A program made the position numbers and the translations under genes. A stretch of 64,000 bases of DNA, taken from positions 62,001-126,000 of the forward strand of contig NZ_JBFAPK010000017.1 in NCBI RefSeq assembly GCF_040676675.1. The letters are read 5' to 3'. Under the pieces are notes generated by a model, which worked only from the letters and a program-made list of their open reading frames with translations, ran no database searches and was not told the origin of the DNA. The stretch is from JBFAPK01 sp040676675. GTDB taxonomy: Bacteria; Actinomycetota; Actinomycetes; Mycobacteriales; Micromonosporaceae. Below, piece after piece: positions 24,336 through 33,216 of the stretch (positions are counted from its first letter, which is position 1; every line of letters begins with the position of its first letter).

Positions 24336-25145
24336 ATGCGGGTGTGGGGACGTCGGGAGCGGGAGTACGTGAGGGCGTATCTGCTGCACGAGGCGCTGAT
24401 AGAGATCAGGTATCTCGCGTTCAGACCGGAGTCGGCGAAGCACCCGGATGGGCACTTGGAGCAGATCCGGGTGATCGCGGACGTCTGCCACAACTTGCCG
24501 ACGGCCGGGGGTCTGCGGCCTGATGAGTTCGACCCGTTCGTTTGGATGTGGCAGACCGCCAATGCCTACCAGCGGGAGTGGCTGACCCGCCATCTGGACA
24601 AGCTTGGTGTCGACTACAGCTATCTGATCGAGAGCCCGCAGTTGCCGCGCCCGGCCACGCCGCCCGCGACCAGGCCGGCGTTCCGGCCGGGCGGCTGGCA
24701 GCTCCCTCGTACGCCGGGTGGGTTCAAGGCTCTCGATACCGTGACCCTGGAGTCGCTGGCGCGCGAGTTGGTGGTGCTCGAACCCTCCAGTAGTCGGTAC
24801 GTGGAACGGCAGCTGGCCCATCTGCAGCCGGACGGCCGGCACATCCTGCGGGCCCGCCGGAAGGGTGAGACGGTGCACTCGTCCGACGGACCCGAGGACT
24901 TTCGCGAGTACCATGCCCTGCTGACGATGGTCGACGGTGCGGTCGTCGTCGGCCGCTTCCAGCTGCGCGAGTCCAGCTTCGCCGCGCTGCCGGCCGACCT
25001 GACCCGACTACGCCGGTTCCAACTTGCCGCGGTACCGCCCCGGCGCGGTGAGCGTGACGTCTACCTGTGGGGCCGGGATCACGAGGCCACCGATGCCGCC
25101 TGCTCCCAATGCGAACGTTTGGCGAAGCCGAGGCATACCTCGTAG
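24336..25145 (+). CDS. Hypothetical protein
   Basis: A 269-residue protein just outside the tRNA side of the island. The N-terminal 90 residues are helical and acidic with several Trp (DEFDPFVWMWQTANAYQREW), a Pro-rich linker (residues 105-135) follows, and the C-terminal part has DGRHILRARRKGETVHSSDG and an ending with CSQCERL. No export signal. Not recognised. Confidence 0.55.
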   Translation: MRVWGRREREYVRAYLLHEALIEIRYLAFRPESAKHPDGHLEQIRVIADVCHNLPTAGGLRPDEFDPFVWMWQTANAYQREWLTRHLDKLGVDYSYLIESPQLPRPATPPATRPAFRPGGWQLPRTPGGFKALDTVTLESLARELVVLEPSSSRYVERQLAHLQPDGRHILRARRKGETVHSSDGPEDFREYHALLTMVDGAVVVGRFQLRESSFAALPADLTRLRRFQLAAVPPRRGERDVYLWGRDHEATDAACSQCERLAKPRHTS

Positions 25146-25460
25146 TCGTAACCGACGCTCCCGACGCAAGACGGCCGACCGAGACCACCGACATTCAGGC
25201 CCGCGGCAGCGCCAGCGCCGGCTGGACCGGAACGTGCGCAACGTGGACGTACCAGGCGGCCGACGCATCGTACGGAAGGAAAGGGCCCCCGGTTTATCGC
25301 CCCGTTACCAGGACGGCGCCCCAAGAAGGTGATCTTCGATGGTAGCTTTCCGCTCGCCCGGATCGGGTGTGTGACGGCAGGCACACCTTACGCCCCACTC
25401 CCGACGACGGTAGCAGTCCGGCCGGCCGTCCGGCCGGCGCCGCAGGGAGGGAGACACCAG
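25146..25460. other. Intergenic region upstream of phoD
   Basis: No gene is seen. This should contain the promoter of the phoD gene pair. I looked for direct repeats of the actinomycete PHO-box type and found none that I would defend. A GGGAGGGAGA ribosome site lies just before GTG 25461. Confidence 0.4.
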
Positions 25461-27041
25461 GTGCGCGAACTCAACCGCCGAACATTCATTCTCGGGGGAC
25501 TGACAGCCGGTGGGGTGATCCTCGGAGCGGGCGTGACCGGTGGTCGCAGCGCCCGGGCCGCGCTGTCGTCGTTTCCGTTCCGGCTCGGCATCGCCTCCGG
25601 CGACCCGACGCCCGACGGGGTGGTGCTGTGGACCCGACTGGCCCCGTCACCGCTGAACGCCGACGGCTACGGCGGCATGCCGAACCGGGACGTCACGGTC
25701 GACTGGCAGGTCGCCAAGGACGAGGGTTTCACCCAACTCGTGCAGTCCGGCTCGGTCGTCGCCAGGTACGCCTCGGCGCACACGGTGCACGTCGAGTTGG
25801 CCGGGCTCCAGTCGAACGCCGAGTACTTCTACCGCTTCCGGGCTGAGGGTTACATATCTCCGGTCGGCCGGACCCGTACCGCCCCGGCCCTGGGTGCCGC
25901 CACCTCGGCCCTCAACGTCGCCTTCGCGTCCTGCGCGCACTACGAGTCGGGTTACTACACCGTCTACCGGCGGATCGCCGAGGAGAACCCGAACCTCATT
26001 CTGCACCTGGGCGACTACATCTACGAGGACGGACCGACGTCGGGCACCGTACGGCCGCACGCCACCAGCGGGGAGATCTACACCCTCGCCGACTACCGGG
26101 CCCGCTACGGACAGTACAAGTCCGATCCGGACCTGCAGGCCGCGCACGCGGCGGCGCCCTGGGTGGTCGTCTGGGACGACCACGAGGTGGAGAACAACTA
26201 CGCCGGCCTGGTCCCGCAGGAGGGCCAGACCCAGCCGCGCCCGTTCGCCGACCGGCGGGCCGACGCGTATCGGGCCTACTACGAGCATATGCCGCTGCGG
26301 GCCAGCTCGGCGCCGAGCGGCGGCTCCATGCAGCTCTTCCGGCGGCTGCGCTGGGGCAACCTGGCCACCTTCCACATGCTCGACACCCGGCAGTTCCGCA
26401 GCGACCAGGCGTGCGGCGACGGGTCGAAGACCTGCTCGGACGCCTCGCTGCCCAGCCGGAGCATCACCGGCGGCACCCAGGAGGCCTGGCTGCTCGACGG
26501 ACTGGCGCAGCACTACGCGACCTGGGACGTCATCGGGCAGCAAGTCTTCTTCGCCCAGTTCATCAACAGCAGCGGTACCTCGAACATGGACGCCTGGGAC
26601 GGCTACACCGCCTCCCGCAGCCGCGTCCAGCAGGGCTGGGTGGACCGGGCGGTGCCCAACCCGGTGGTGCTCACCGGCGACGTGCACAGCGCCTGGGCCA
26701 ACGACCTGAAGCTCGACTACGCCAGCTCGACCTCGCCGGTCATCGGCTCCGAGCTGGTGACCTCCTCGGTCTCCAGCGGCGGCGACGGCAGCGCCACCCT
26801 GGCCGTTGCCACGGGCATGTCCGACGACGAGGCCGCCCTGTACCGGGCGTACGCGGCGAGCACCAACCCGCACGTCAAGTTCCACAACTCGTTGCGCGGC
26901 TACATCCGGGCCAGCATCGACCAGACCGCGATGCGCGTCGACTACCGGGCCGTGGACAAGATCACTGTACGCGACTATCCCGCGTACACGCTGGCCTCGT
27001 TCGCCATCGAGGCCGGTCGGCCCGGACTCCAGACCGCCTGA
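25461..27041 (+). CDS. phoD: PhoD-type alkaline phosphatase/phosphodiesterase, Tat-exported
   Basis: A 526-residue extracellular metal-dependent enzyme that releases phosphate from phosphodiesters and monoesters. The chosen GTG 25461 gives a twin-arginine signal (LNRRTFILGGLTAGG) followed by a hydrophobic stretch. Landmarks of the family: FRLGIASGDPTPDGVVLWTR at the mature start, NVAFASCAHYESGYYTVYRR, LHLGDYIYEDGP, VVWDDHEVENNYAG, and PVVLTGDVHSAW. These supply the Fe/Ca ligands (Cys, Asp, Tyr, Asp, His). It is followed after 35 bases by a phospholipase-D-like gene. Confidence 0.92.
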   Translation: MRELNRRTFILGGLTAGGVILGAGVTGGRSARAALSSFPFRLGIASGDPTPDGVVLWTRLAPSPLNADGYGGMPNRDVTVDWQVAKDEGFTQLVQSGSVVARYASAHTVHVELAGLQSNAEYFYRFRAEGYISPVGRTRTAPALGAATSALNVAFASCAHYESGYYTVYRRIAEENPNLILHLGDYIYEDGPTSGTVRPHATSGEIYTLADYRARYGQYKSDPDLQAAHAAAPWVVVWDDHEVENNYAGLVPQEGQTQPRPFADRRADAYRAYYEHMPLRASSAPSGGSMQLFRRLRWGNLATFHMLDTRQFRSDQACGDGSKTCSDASLPSRSITGGTQEAWLLDGLAQHYATWDVIGQQVFFAQFINSSGTSNMDAWDGYTASRSRVQQGWVDRAVPNPVVLTGDVHSAWANDLKLDYASSTSPVIGSELVTSSVSSGGDGSATLAVATGMSDDEAALYRAYAASTNPHVKFHNSLRGYIRASIDQTAMRVDYRAVDKITVRDYPAYTLASFAIEAGRPGLQTA

Positions 27042-27076
27042 CCGCGGCGACACCGACCACACGAAGGAGGACATCG

Positions 27077-29422
27077 GTGAACGTACGACTGGTCGCGTCC
27101 GGCGCCTTGGCGGCGCTGGTCGTACCGGCGCTCGTCGTCGGCGCGTCACCACCCCTCGCGGCGTACGCCGCCGCAAGCTCGTCGGTCTCGTTCAACGAGC
27201 CGACCGTTTCCCGCGCGGACGACAGTCTGATCACCCAGCTGACCGACCTGGTCGACGCCGCGGCCACCGGCTCGACGATCCGGGTCTCCCTGCCGGCGCT
27301 CACCGAGCAGGCGGTTACCGATCGGCTGCTGGCGGCCCAGAACGGCCGGCAGGTGACCGTGCAGGTGGTGGCCGAGCAGTGCGCCATCCGGGACACCACC
27401 GGCGCCTGCGCCGCTCCTTCGACGGCGCTCGCCGCTCTGGCCGGCGGGATCACTCCGGGCAACTTCACCTGGTGCGTGGAGGGGTGTCTGAGCGGCGCCG
27501 GCGCGCTCGACACGGCGGGCTTCTGGATCTTCGACGCGCTGGGCGACGGCCGGCAGAACGTGGTGGTGCAGACCTCGGCCGACCCCACCGGCAGGGGACG
27601 GCTCGCCCAGCACGACCTGCTGCTCAGCGCGGGTGACGCGAACCTCGCCACCGGCTTCCGCAACTACTTCGCCGCCCTGCGCGCTGGTACGCCCGCCACC
27701 TTCACCGGGGGCGTGACCAGCGCGGACGGGAAGACCGTGGCGTACTTCTCGCCCCGGGCGGCCACCGAGGCGGACCCGTTGGCGGCGCCGATCGACGCCG
27801 CCGTCTGCCCCGGCGCCACGATCCGGGTGGCGGCCGCCGCCTGGACCGTCGACCGGGCCGGAATCGTCAACAAGCTGTCGGCGAAGAAGACCGCCGGCTG
27901 CACCGTCGAGGTGGTGATCGGCGATCGTAACGACGCGGTGCCGGCGCTGGGCGCGGCCGGCATCGCCAACCACACGTACCGGCCGGGTGGCTGTCACTAC
28001 CCGGTGGGCGGTGACTGCGACCTGGGGAACCTCGGCACGAGCTTCGTCCTGGTCTCGGGCAGCACCGCCGGCACCGGCACGGTGGTGACCGGACTGCGCG
28101 GGCTCACCGACCGGCAGTTGCACAGGGACGACGCGATCACCGTGAAGTCGACCGACCCGGTCACCTACCAGGCGTACGGCACGCGGTTCGACCGGCTCAA
28201 GGAGGCGGCGCTGAAGGTACGGGTCGACGACTGGCCCAACGCGACCCTCGGTACCGGCAACAGCAACGCCAGCGGCGACCAGGACTTCTCCGCCGTGGCG
28301 GCCAACCGCAACGGCCACCTCGCGGTGGTGTGGGAGGACGACCGCGACACCGCCGCCCCGGAGGACGACATCCACAGCGAGGTGTTCCTGCGGCTCTTCA
28401 AGAACGGCACCAGCGTCTACGAGAAGAAGCTGTCGGCGGGTGGCACCGGCAACTGGCGGCACACCCAGCCGGACGTGGCGCTGGACGACGCGGGCAACGC
28501 GTACGTGGCCTGGGCGATCGACGGTGACGGCAACGGCTACAACGACATCAACGTCACCGTGGTGAAGCCGGACGGCACCGTGGCCGGCTCGGCGGTCGCG
28601 AACGCCGCCACCGGTGGCCAGCAGATCCACCCGTCGGTGGCCGCCGACCCGGACGGCGGCGGGTTCGCCGTGGCCTGGGAGGACGTCCAGTCCGGCGCTT
28701 CGCCGACCATCCGGCTGGCCCGGTACGCCTCGATCGGCAGCAAGACCTTCGAGAGCCAGGTCAGCCGGACCGCCGCCAGCGGCGGCGGCCAGCACCGCCC
28801 CGACGTGGGCATGAGCGCCGCCGGCAACATCGCGGTCGGGTGGGAGGAAGACACCGACGGCAACGGCTACTACAACATCGCGCTGAAGGTGCTCACGCCC
28901 AGCGGTGGCACCAAGGTCGCCGAGTTCGCCGCGAACGACGACGACGCCGGCCAGCAGCGGGCCGCCAGCGTCGCGGTGAACTTCAACGGGGACATCGCCG
29001 TCGCCTGGGAGGGGGACCAGACCGGCAAGGTCCGGCTCTACAGCCGGCTGTTCACCCCGACCGGGGCCGCGGTCAGCACCGACCGGTTGGTGACCGAGGA
29101 CAGCCCGGGCGTCGGCGACCCGGTCGGCGCGCAGAGCGCGCCGCGGATCGCTCTCGACGACCAGCGCAACACGGTGGTGGCCTGGACCGAGGTGGGCTAT
29201 TCGGGCACGGACGTGTGGGCCCGGGGCTTCAATCCCGACGGTACGGTCGCCGGCCGCCTGCCGGCGACGCGGTTCAACGCGACCACCGCCCAGCGGCAGG
29301 ATCAGGTGGCGCTGGCCGTCTCCGCCTTCGGGGAGGTCAACGTGGCCTACACCGACGACGCCGACGGCAACGGCTTCGACCAGATCATCCTGCGGCTGGG
29401 CTTCTCCAACTCGGTCTGGTGA
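27077..29422 (+). CDS. Secreted phospholipase-D-like protein with propeller repeats, HKD motifs degenerate
   Basis: 781 residues from GTG 27077, which has a GGAGG site seven bases upstream. A signal peptide covers residues 1-34 (NVRLVASGALAALVVPALVV). Residues 40-390 follow the two-lobed PLD layout (NVVVQTSADPTGRG in lobe one, TDRQLHRDDAITVKS in lobe two), but the His-x-Lys catalytic motifs are not recognisable in either lobe. Residues 400-781 are about five beta-propeller-like repeats of the type GHLAVVWEDDRDTAAPEDDI and DEDTDGNGYYN. Probably an extracellular binding protein or an altered lipase, co-transcribed with phoD. Confidence 0.7.
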   Translation: MNVRLVASGALAALVVPALVVGASPPLAAYAAASSSVSFNEPTVSRADDSLITQLTDLVDAAATGSTIRVSLPALTEQAVTDRLLAAQNGRQVTVQVVAEQCAIRDTTGACAAPSTALAALAGGITPGNFTWCVEGCLSGAGALDTAGFWIFDALGDGRQNVVVQTSADPTGRGRLAQHDLLLSAGDANLATGFRNYFAALRAGTPATFTGGVTSADGKTVAYFSPRAATEADPLAAPIDAAVCPGATIRVAAAAWTVDRAGIVNKLSAKKTAGCTVEVVIGDRNDAVPALGAAGIANHTYRPGGCHYPVGGDCDLGNLGTSFVLVSGSTAGTGTVVTGLRGLTDRQLHRDDAITVKSTDPVTYQAYGTRFDRLKEAALKVRVDDWPNATLGTGNSNASGDQDFSAVAANRNGHLAVVWEDDRDTAAPEDDIHSEVFLRLFKNGTSVYEKKLSAGGTGNWRHTQPDVALDDAGNAYVAWAIDGDGNGYNDINVTVVKPDGTVAGSAVANAATGGQQIHPSVAADPDGGGFAVAWEDVQSGASPTIRLARYASIGSKTFESQVSRTAASGGGQHRPDVGMSAAGNIAVGWEEDTDGNGYYNIALKVLTPSGGTKVAEFAANDDDAGQQRAASVAVNFNGDIAVAWEGDQTGKVRLYSRLFTPTGAAVSTDRLVTEDSPGVGDPVGAQSAPRIALDDQRNTVVAWTEVGYSGTDVWARGFNPDGTVAGRLPATRFNATTAQRQDQVALAVSAFGEVNVAYTDDADGNGFDQIILRLGFSNSVW

Positions 29423-29433
29423 CCAGAGCGGGG

Positions 29434-29468
29434 AACGGTCGGCCGCGAGCGGTACGCGGCCGGCCGTT
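29434..29468. terminator. Bidirectional hairpin terminator
   Basis: An inverted repeat with 14-base arms (AACGGTCGGCCGCG and CGCGGCCGGCCGTT, one mismatch) and a 7-base loop lies between the convergent PLD-like and oxidoreductase genes. There is no U-tract, as is common in actinomycetes. Confidence 0.8.
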
Positions 29469-29486
29469 CCGCCTGTGCCTGGCTGG

Positions 29487-30473
29487 TCAGATCGTCACGA
29501 CCACCTTGCCGACCGGGTGACCCCGCTCCTGGTACGCGAGCGCCGCCGGCAGCTCGTCGAACGGGTACCGCCGGTCGACGACCGGGGTGAGCTTGCCGTC
29601 CTCGACCAGCTCGGTCAACGTTTCGAGCAGTCCCCGCTTGGTGTCGCACCGGACCGTGTCGACGAGGGCGACCCGTGCCGGTACCAGGGGTGCGAGCGCG
29701 AACGTCGAGACCATGTGGCCGACCGGCTGGAGCCACCGTCCGGCCGGCCCGCCGACCACGGCGTACGTGGCGTCGGGCGCGAGGACTCGTCGGCAGGCCC
29801 GCAGGGATCGGTTCCCGGCGACGTCGAGCACCAGGTCGTAGCGCTGCCCGGCCCGGGTGAAGTCCGCGGTGCGGTAGTCGAGGATCTCGTCCGCACCGAG
29901 GCGGCGTATCAGGTCGAGATTGCGGGTGCCGCAGACGCCGGTCACGTTCGCGCCGAGGGCGCGGGCGAGCTGCACCGCGAACGTGCCGACCCCGCCCGAG
30001 GCCCCGTTGACGAGTATCCGCTGGCCGGGTCGGAGCCGCCCGACCTCGCGTACGCCCAGCAGCGCGGTCGCGCCGGCCATCGGTATCGCGGCCGTCTGCT
30101 CGTACGAGAGGTTTTTCGGTTTCGGTGCCAGCAGGTGCTCGGGCACGGTGACGTACTCGGCGAAGCCGCCCTGTTCGACCAGCGCGTACACGTCGTCGCC
30201 GGGGCGGAACCGGGTGACGTCCCGACCGACGGCCTCGACCTGCCCGGCCACGTCGCAGCCGAGCACGTCGTACCGAGGCCGGCGCAGCCGCGGGCCGTCG
30301 GGCATGAGCCGGGCGACGCGGGGTTCGCCCCGCAGGTGGTGCCAGTCGTAGGGGTTGATCGAGGTGGCGCGGACCCGTACCAGGATCTCGTCGTCGGCGG
30401 GCACGGGCGTGGCCAGGTCGGTGAGTTCCAAAAGGTCGGCGGTGCGGTACGAACGTGCGACGAACGCCTTCAT
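29487..30473 (-). CDS. NAD(P)-dependent alcohol dehydrogenase / quinone oxidoreductase
   Basis: A 328-residue zinc-free medium-chain dehydrogenase. The N-terminal GroES-like domain has ILVRVRATSINPYDWHHLRG and GCDVAGQVEAVG. The Rossmann domain has the nucleotide motif ILVNGASGGVGTFAVQLARA (about residues 150-170) and GVCGTRNLDLIRRLGADEIL. The catalytic zinc ligands are absent, as in quinone oxidoreductases; it likely reduces reactive enones or quinones. It is divergent from a TetR gene across three palindromic operators, suggesting induction by its substrate. Confidence 0.88.
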   Translation of the reverse strand: MKAFVARSYRTADLLELTDLATPVPADDEILVRVRATSINPYDWHHLRGEPRVARLMPDGPRLRRPRYDVLGCDVAGQVEAVGRDVTRFRPGDDVYALVEQGGFAEYVTVPEHLLAPKPKNLSYEQTAAIPMAGATALLGVREVGRLRPGQRILVNGASGGVGTFAVQLARALGANVTGVCGTRNLDLIRRLGADEILDYRTADFTRAGQRYDLVLDVAGNRSLRACRRVLAPDATYAVVGGPAGRWLQPVGHMVSTFALAPLVPARVALVDTVRCDTKRGLLETLTELVEDGKLTPVVDRRYPFDELPAALAYQERGHPVGKVVVTI

Positions 30474-30538
30474 GGCGTCTCCTCATCCGCTGCGGTCGGG
30501 CTGCGTACACGAGCGCTGAGCCGCTCACGGCGAGCATT

Positions 30539-30584
30539 CTTACGCCGTAAGTCTTACAACGTAAGGTACGACTTACGTCGTAAG
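30539..30584. promoter_or_regulatory. Triple palindromic TetR operator
   Basis: Three 13-base palindromes of the form CTTACnnnGTAAG lie at 30539-30551, 30553-30565 and 30572-30584 (centres GCC, AAC, GTC). They lie 65 bases upstream of the oxidoreductase start and just before the TetR gene. Spacing of 14 and 19 bases. Binding by the adjacent TetR is inferred. Confidence 0.8.
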
Positions 30585-30652
30585 GCTGTCAACGGTCGCC
30601 GCGCCGGACCACCCCGCCCGCACTTGTACGATCGGTCGCGGAGAAGGGGTTG

Positions 30653-31360
30653 ATGCGCGTGGCCACCCAAGCCCGACCGGGAACCGAGCCGAGGGTCCCG
30701 CTGAGCCGCGAGCGGGTGCTGACGGCCGCCGTCGCGCTCGCCGACGAGGGCGGCGTCGAGTCGCTCACGATGCGCCGCCTCGCCGACCGGCTCGGGGCCG
30801 AGGCGATGTCGCTCTACTACCACGTGGCCAAGAAGGAAGACGTCCTCGACGGCATCGCCGAGGTCGTCGTGGACGAGATCAACGAGACCGTCGAGCGGAT
30901 CGACGTACCGTCCCACGGCGCCGACTGGAAGAAGGCCGTGCGCCAGCGGATCCTCGCCGCGCGCGAGGTCCTGCTCCGCCACCCGTGGGCACCGCGCGTC
31001 CTCGAATCGCGTACCAACACCAGCCCGGCGGTCCTGCGCTACCACGACTCCCTGGTCGGGCTCATGCGCGACGGCGGCTTCTCCTACGACCAGATCCACC
31101 ACGCGCTGCACGCCCTCGGCAGCCGCGCGCTCGGGTTCAGCCAGGAGCTCTTCGACCCCGGCGGCGCACCGACCGGCGACGAGGCGGCCGGCCTGATGGC
31201 GCAGCTGGCCGAGCGATTCCCGCACCTCGTCGGCATGCTGGCCGAGGTCGCCCACGACGATCCGGACTCCACGCTGGGCTGGTGCGACGACCAGACCGAG
31301 TTCGAGTTCGGGCTCGACCTGATCCTCGACGGCCTCGACCGGCTGCGCGACCACACCTGA
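30653..31360 (+). CDS. TetR family regulator (TetR_C tetracycline-type)
   Basis: A 235-residue repressor. The helix-turn-helix is at residues 20-65 (LTAAVALADEGGVESLTMRR, then LADRLGAEAMSLYYHVAKKE, the LYYHV form of the tetracycline-repressor group). The C-terminal ligand domain includes HPWAPRVLESRT and ALHALGSRALGFSQELF. Starts at TTG 30650 or GTG 30659 are also possible; the latter is best spaced from GAAGGGG. It probably controls the divergent oxidoreductase through the CTTAC-GTAAG sites. Confidence 0.88.
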   Translation: MRVATQARPGTEPRVPLSRERVLTAAVALADEGGVESLTMRRLADRLGAEAMSLYYHVAKKEDVLDGIAEVVVDEINETVERIDVPSHGADWKKAVRQRILAAREVLLRHPWAPRVLESRTNTSPAVLRYHDSLVGLMRDGGFSYDQIHHALHALGSRALGFSQELFDPGGAPTGDEAAGLMAQLAERFPHLVGMLAEVAHDDPDSTLGWCDDQTEFEFGLDLILDGLDRLRDHT

Positions 31361-31379
31361 CCCGCAGCCCCGGCCCGAC

Positions 31380-32492
31380 CTATCCGGGCGTGAGCCGCAG
31401 CTCGGGAACGTGCTCGGTGGCCGCCTCGACCACGGTCTGCGCGAGCGCCGGCGGCAGCCCGGCCCGCCCCGCCAACTCGTCGACCCCGATCCGCTGCCGT
31501 TCCAGCAGCTCGGCCGCCTTGCCGAGCAGCGACGGCCGTTCGCGCGGGCCGAGGTCGCCGGGTTCGGGGTACCCCCACTGGGCGAGCAGGCTCATCCCGC
31601 GCCGGTACGTGTGCTCGCGGTACACACCCAGGTCGTGCCCCCGGTAGACGAGCGCCTTGAGGCTGATGCCCCAGCGGCGTTTCAGCTCGTGCAGCCGGTC
31701 GAAGTCGAGCCGGGCCGGCAGCTCGTCCCGCAGCACCGCGCTCGGGGCGAGCAGCTCCGAGGCGAAGGCGTTCGCCTCCCGCTCCAGGATCTGGCTGCCC
31801 GGTTCGGCGTCGTGGTGCATCAGCAGGTGACCGACCTCGTGGGCGGCGTCCATCCGGGAGCGGGCCTTGTCGTCCTTCGCCGGGTTGAGGAAGACGAACG
31901 GGCGCTGGCCGTACCAGTGGGAGAAGGCGTCGACCCGCTCGGAGACGTCGGGCAGGGCGAGCACGATCACCCCGTACGACTCCAGCAGCCGCACCATGTG
32001 CGGCACCGGTCCGTCGCCGAGCCCGAAGGCCGCCCGCGCCGTGGCTGCCGCGGCCCGTACGTCCTCGGCCTGCGCCGGTTCGGGCAGATCGAGCTGCGGC
32101 AGCCGCAGCCGGGGCAGCCGCAGGTGCCGCTCGACCACCTCGACCACCCGCCAGGCGACCTCGCCGAACGCCTCCGCCTGGTCCCGCTCCGCCTGGCTCG
32201 TCGCCCTCAGGCTGCGGAAATGGGCGTGCCCCGGCGTGGCGGGCGCCGGAAAACCGGCGGCGAAGAACTCGACCGGCATCGACAGCGCCAGCGCCAGCCG
32301 GGCCAGCACCGCCGCCGACGGGCGGGCCTGGCCGAGTTCGTACTGGCTGACCGCCGCGGCCGTGACGCCGACCCGCCGGGCCAGCTCGTTCTTGCGCATC
32401 CGTCGCCACCGCCGGGCCAGCCCGAGCGCGTGTGGCTCGAACGCCGCGGCGGCGGCAGCAGCGGGTACCGGCGGTCGCGGTGCCCCGGTCAC
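31380..32492 (-). CDS. XRE-family regulator fused to ImmA/IrrE metallopeptidase
   Basis: A 370-residue two-domain protein. Residues 25-80 are an XRE DNA-binding domain (RMRKNELARRVGVTAAAVSQ, then YELGQARPSAAVLARLALAL). The ImmA/IrrE-type zinc protease has HEVGH at residues 218-222 and a downstream Glu in EREANAFASELLAP. Proteins of this type cleave repressors or act as stress-linked regulators. The GTG 32492 overlaps the stop of the upstream gene by four bases (GTGA), so the 228-residue neighbour is the obvious functional partner. The far C-terminus (residues 320-370) is Leu/Ala/Glu-rich. Confidence 0.85.
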   Translation of the reverse strand: MTGAPRPPVPAAAAAAAFEPHALGLARRWRRMRKNELARRVGVTAAAVSQYELGQARPSAAVLARLALALSMPVEFFAAGFPAPATPGHAHFRSLRATSQAERDQAEAFGEVAWRVVEVVERHLRLPRLRLPQLDLPEPAQAEDVRAAAATARAAFGLGDGPVPHMVRLLESYGVIVLALPDVSERVDAFSHWYGQRPFVFLNPAKDDKARSRMDAAHEVGHLLMHHDAEPGSQILEREANAFASELLAPSAVLRDELPARLDFDRLHELKRRWGISLKALVYRGHDLGVYREHTYRRGMSLLAQWGYPEPGDLGPRERPSLLGKAAELLERQRIGVDELAGRAGLPPALAQTVVEAATEHVPELRLTPG

Positions 32493-33175
32493 GCCGGGTG
32501 GCCGTTGGCGGCGCGGCCGACGGTGGCGGCGGGCCGCAGTGTCTCCAGCGCGAGTTCGGGAATGGGCAGCTCGTCGTGCCGCTGCTCGGGCACGCCGCCC
32601 TCGGTGCCGGCGATCGGCAGCGGCGTGCCGGCGGCGGGCGCCTCGCCGAGCCAGAGCATCACCTCGAACCAGGGCGACCCGCCGTCGCGGTTGTCCCGGG
32701 GCAGCCCGACGTACGCGATCGCCTCGCCGGTGGCGAGGTCGCCGGTGTGCGCGATCCGGATGTGGCGCTTCGGCGGCATCACGCCGGCGAACGCCTCGGG
32801 GAACTGGTCCTCCAGGGCCAGCTGGCGGTCGCGGCTGTTCTCCACCGCCCCGCCGAGCCGGGCCTCGCTCCCCTCCCAGCGGATCGACTCGATGCCGCCC
32901 TGCAGCGAGTAGAGCCGCACCACGTACCCGGCGCAGAGGATCTCCAGCGAGTTGTCCTCCAGGCGGGCCCGTACCCCGTCCACGCCGTCGAACTCGGCCT
33001 TGCCGAGGTTGGTCAGGTTGCGCCACACGGTGGTGCCGAAGCTCATCGCGTCGTCGCCCAGCTCCGGCTCGTGCCGGTCCGCGGCCCGCCGGTAGACCTG
33101 CTGGATCAACCGACCCAGCCGCTCCAGCACGCCCCGCTCGTCCAGCACCGCCACCGCGTCGCCCAACAGACCCAT
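32489..33175 (-). CDS. Hypothetical protein coupled to the XRE-ImmA gene
   Basis: A 228-residue cytoplasmic protein, not recognised. It reads as a mixed alpha/beta domain (MSFGTTVWRNLTNLGKAEFD, VVRLYSLQGGIESIRWEG, ASEARLGGAVENSRDRQLAL-like helices) with HIRIAHTGDLATGEAIAYVG in the C-terminal part. ATG 33175 was chosen because longer frames run through the upstream gene on the same strand. Its stop overlaps the protease start, so production is coupled. It could be the substrate or ligand sensor of the protease. Confidence 0.7.
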   Translation of the reverse strand: MGLLGDAVAVLDERGVLERLGRLIQQVYRRAADRHEPELGDDAMSFGTTVWRNLTNLGKAEFDGVDGVRARLEDNSLEILCAGYVVRLYSLQGGIESIRWEGSEARLGGAVENSRDRQLALEDQFPEAFAGVMPPKRHIRIAHTGDLATGEAIAYVGLPRDNRDGGSPWFEVMLWLGEAPAAGTPLPIAGTEGGVPEQRHDELPIPELALETLRPAATVGRAANGHPA

Positions 33176-33216
33176 GCCGGAAAACCTAGCCGATCCTCCA
33201 GATGATGTTGCGGAAA

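Noticed and set aside
25146..25460. PHO box before phoD
   Set aside because: No pair of 11-base direct repeats of the expected type could be defended.
26411..27076. Upstream extension of the PLD-like gene by 222 codons
   Set aside because: It overlaps phoD in another frame. GTG 27077 has a good ribosome site and opens a signal peptide.
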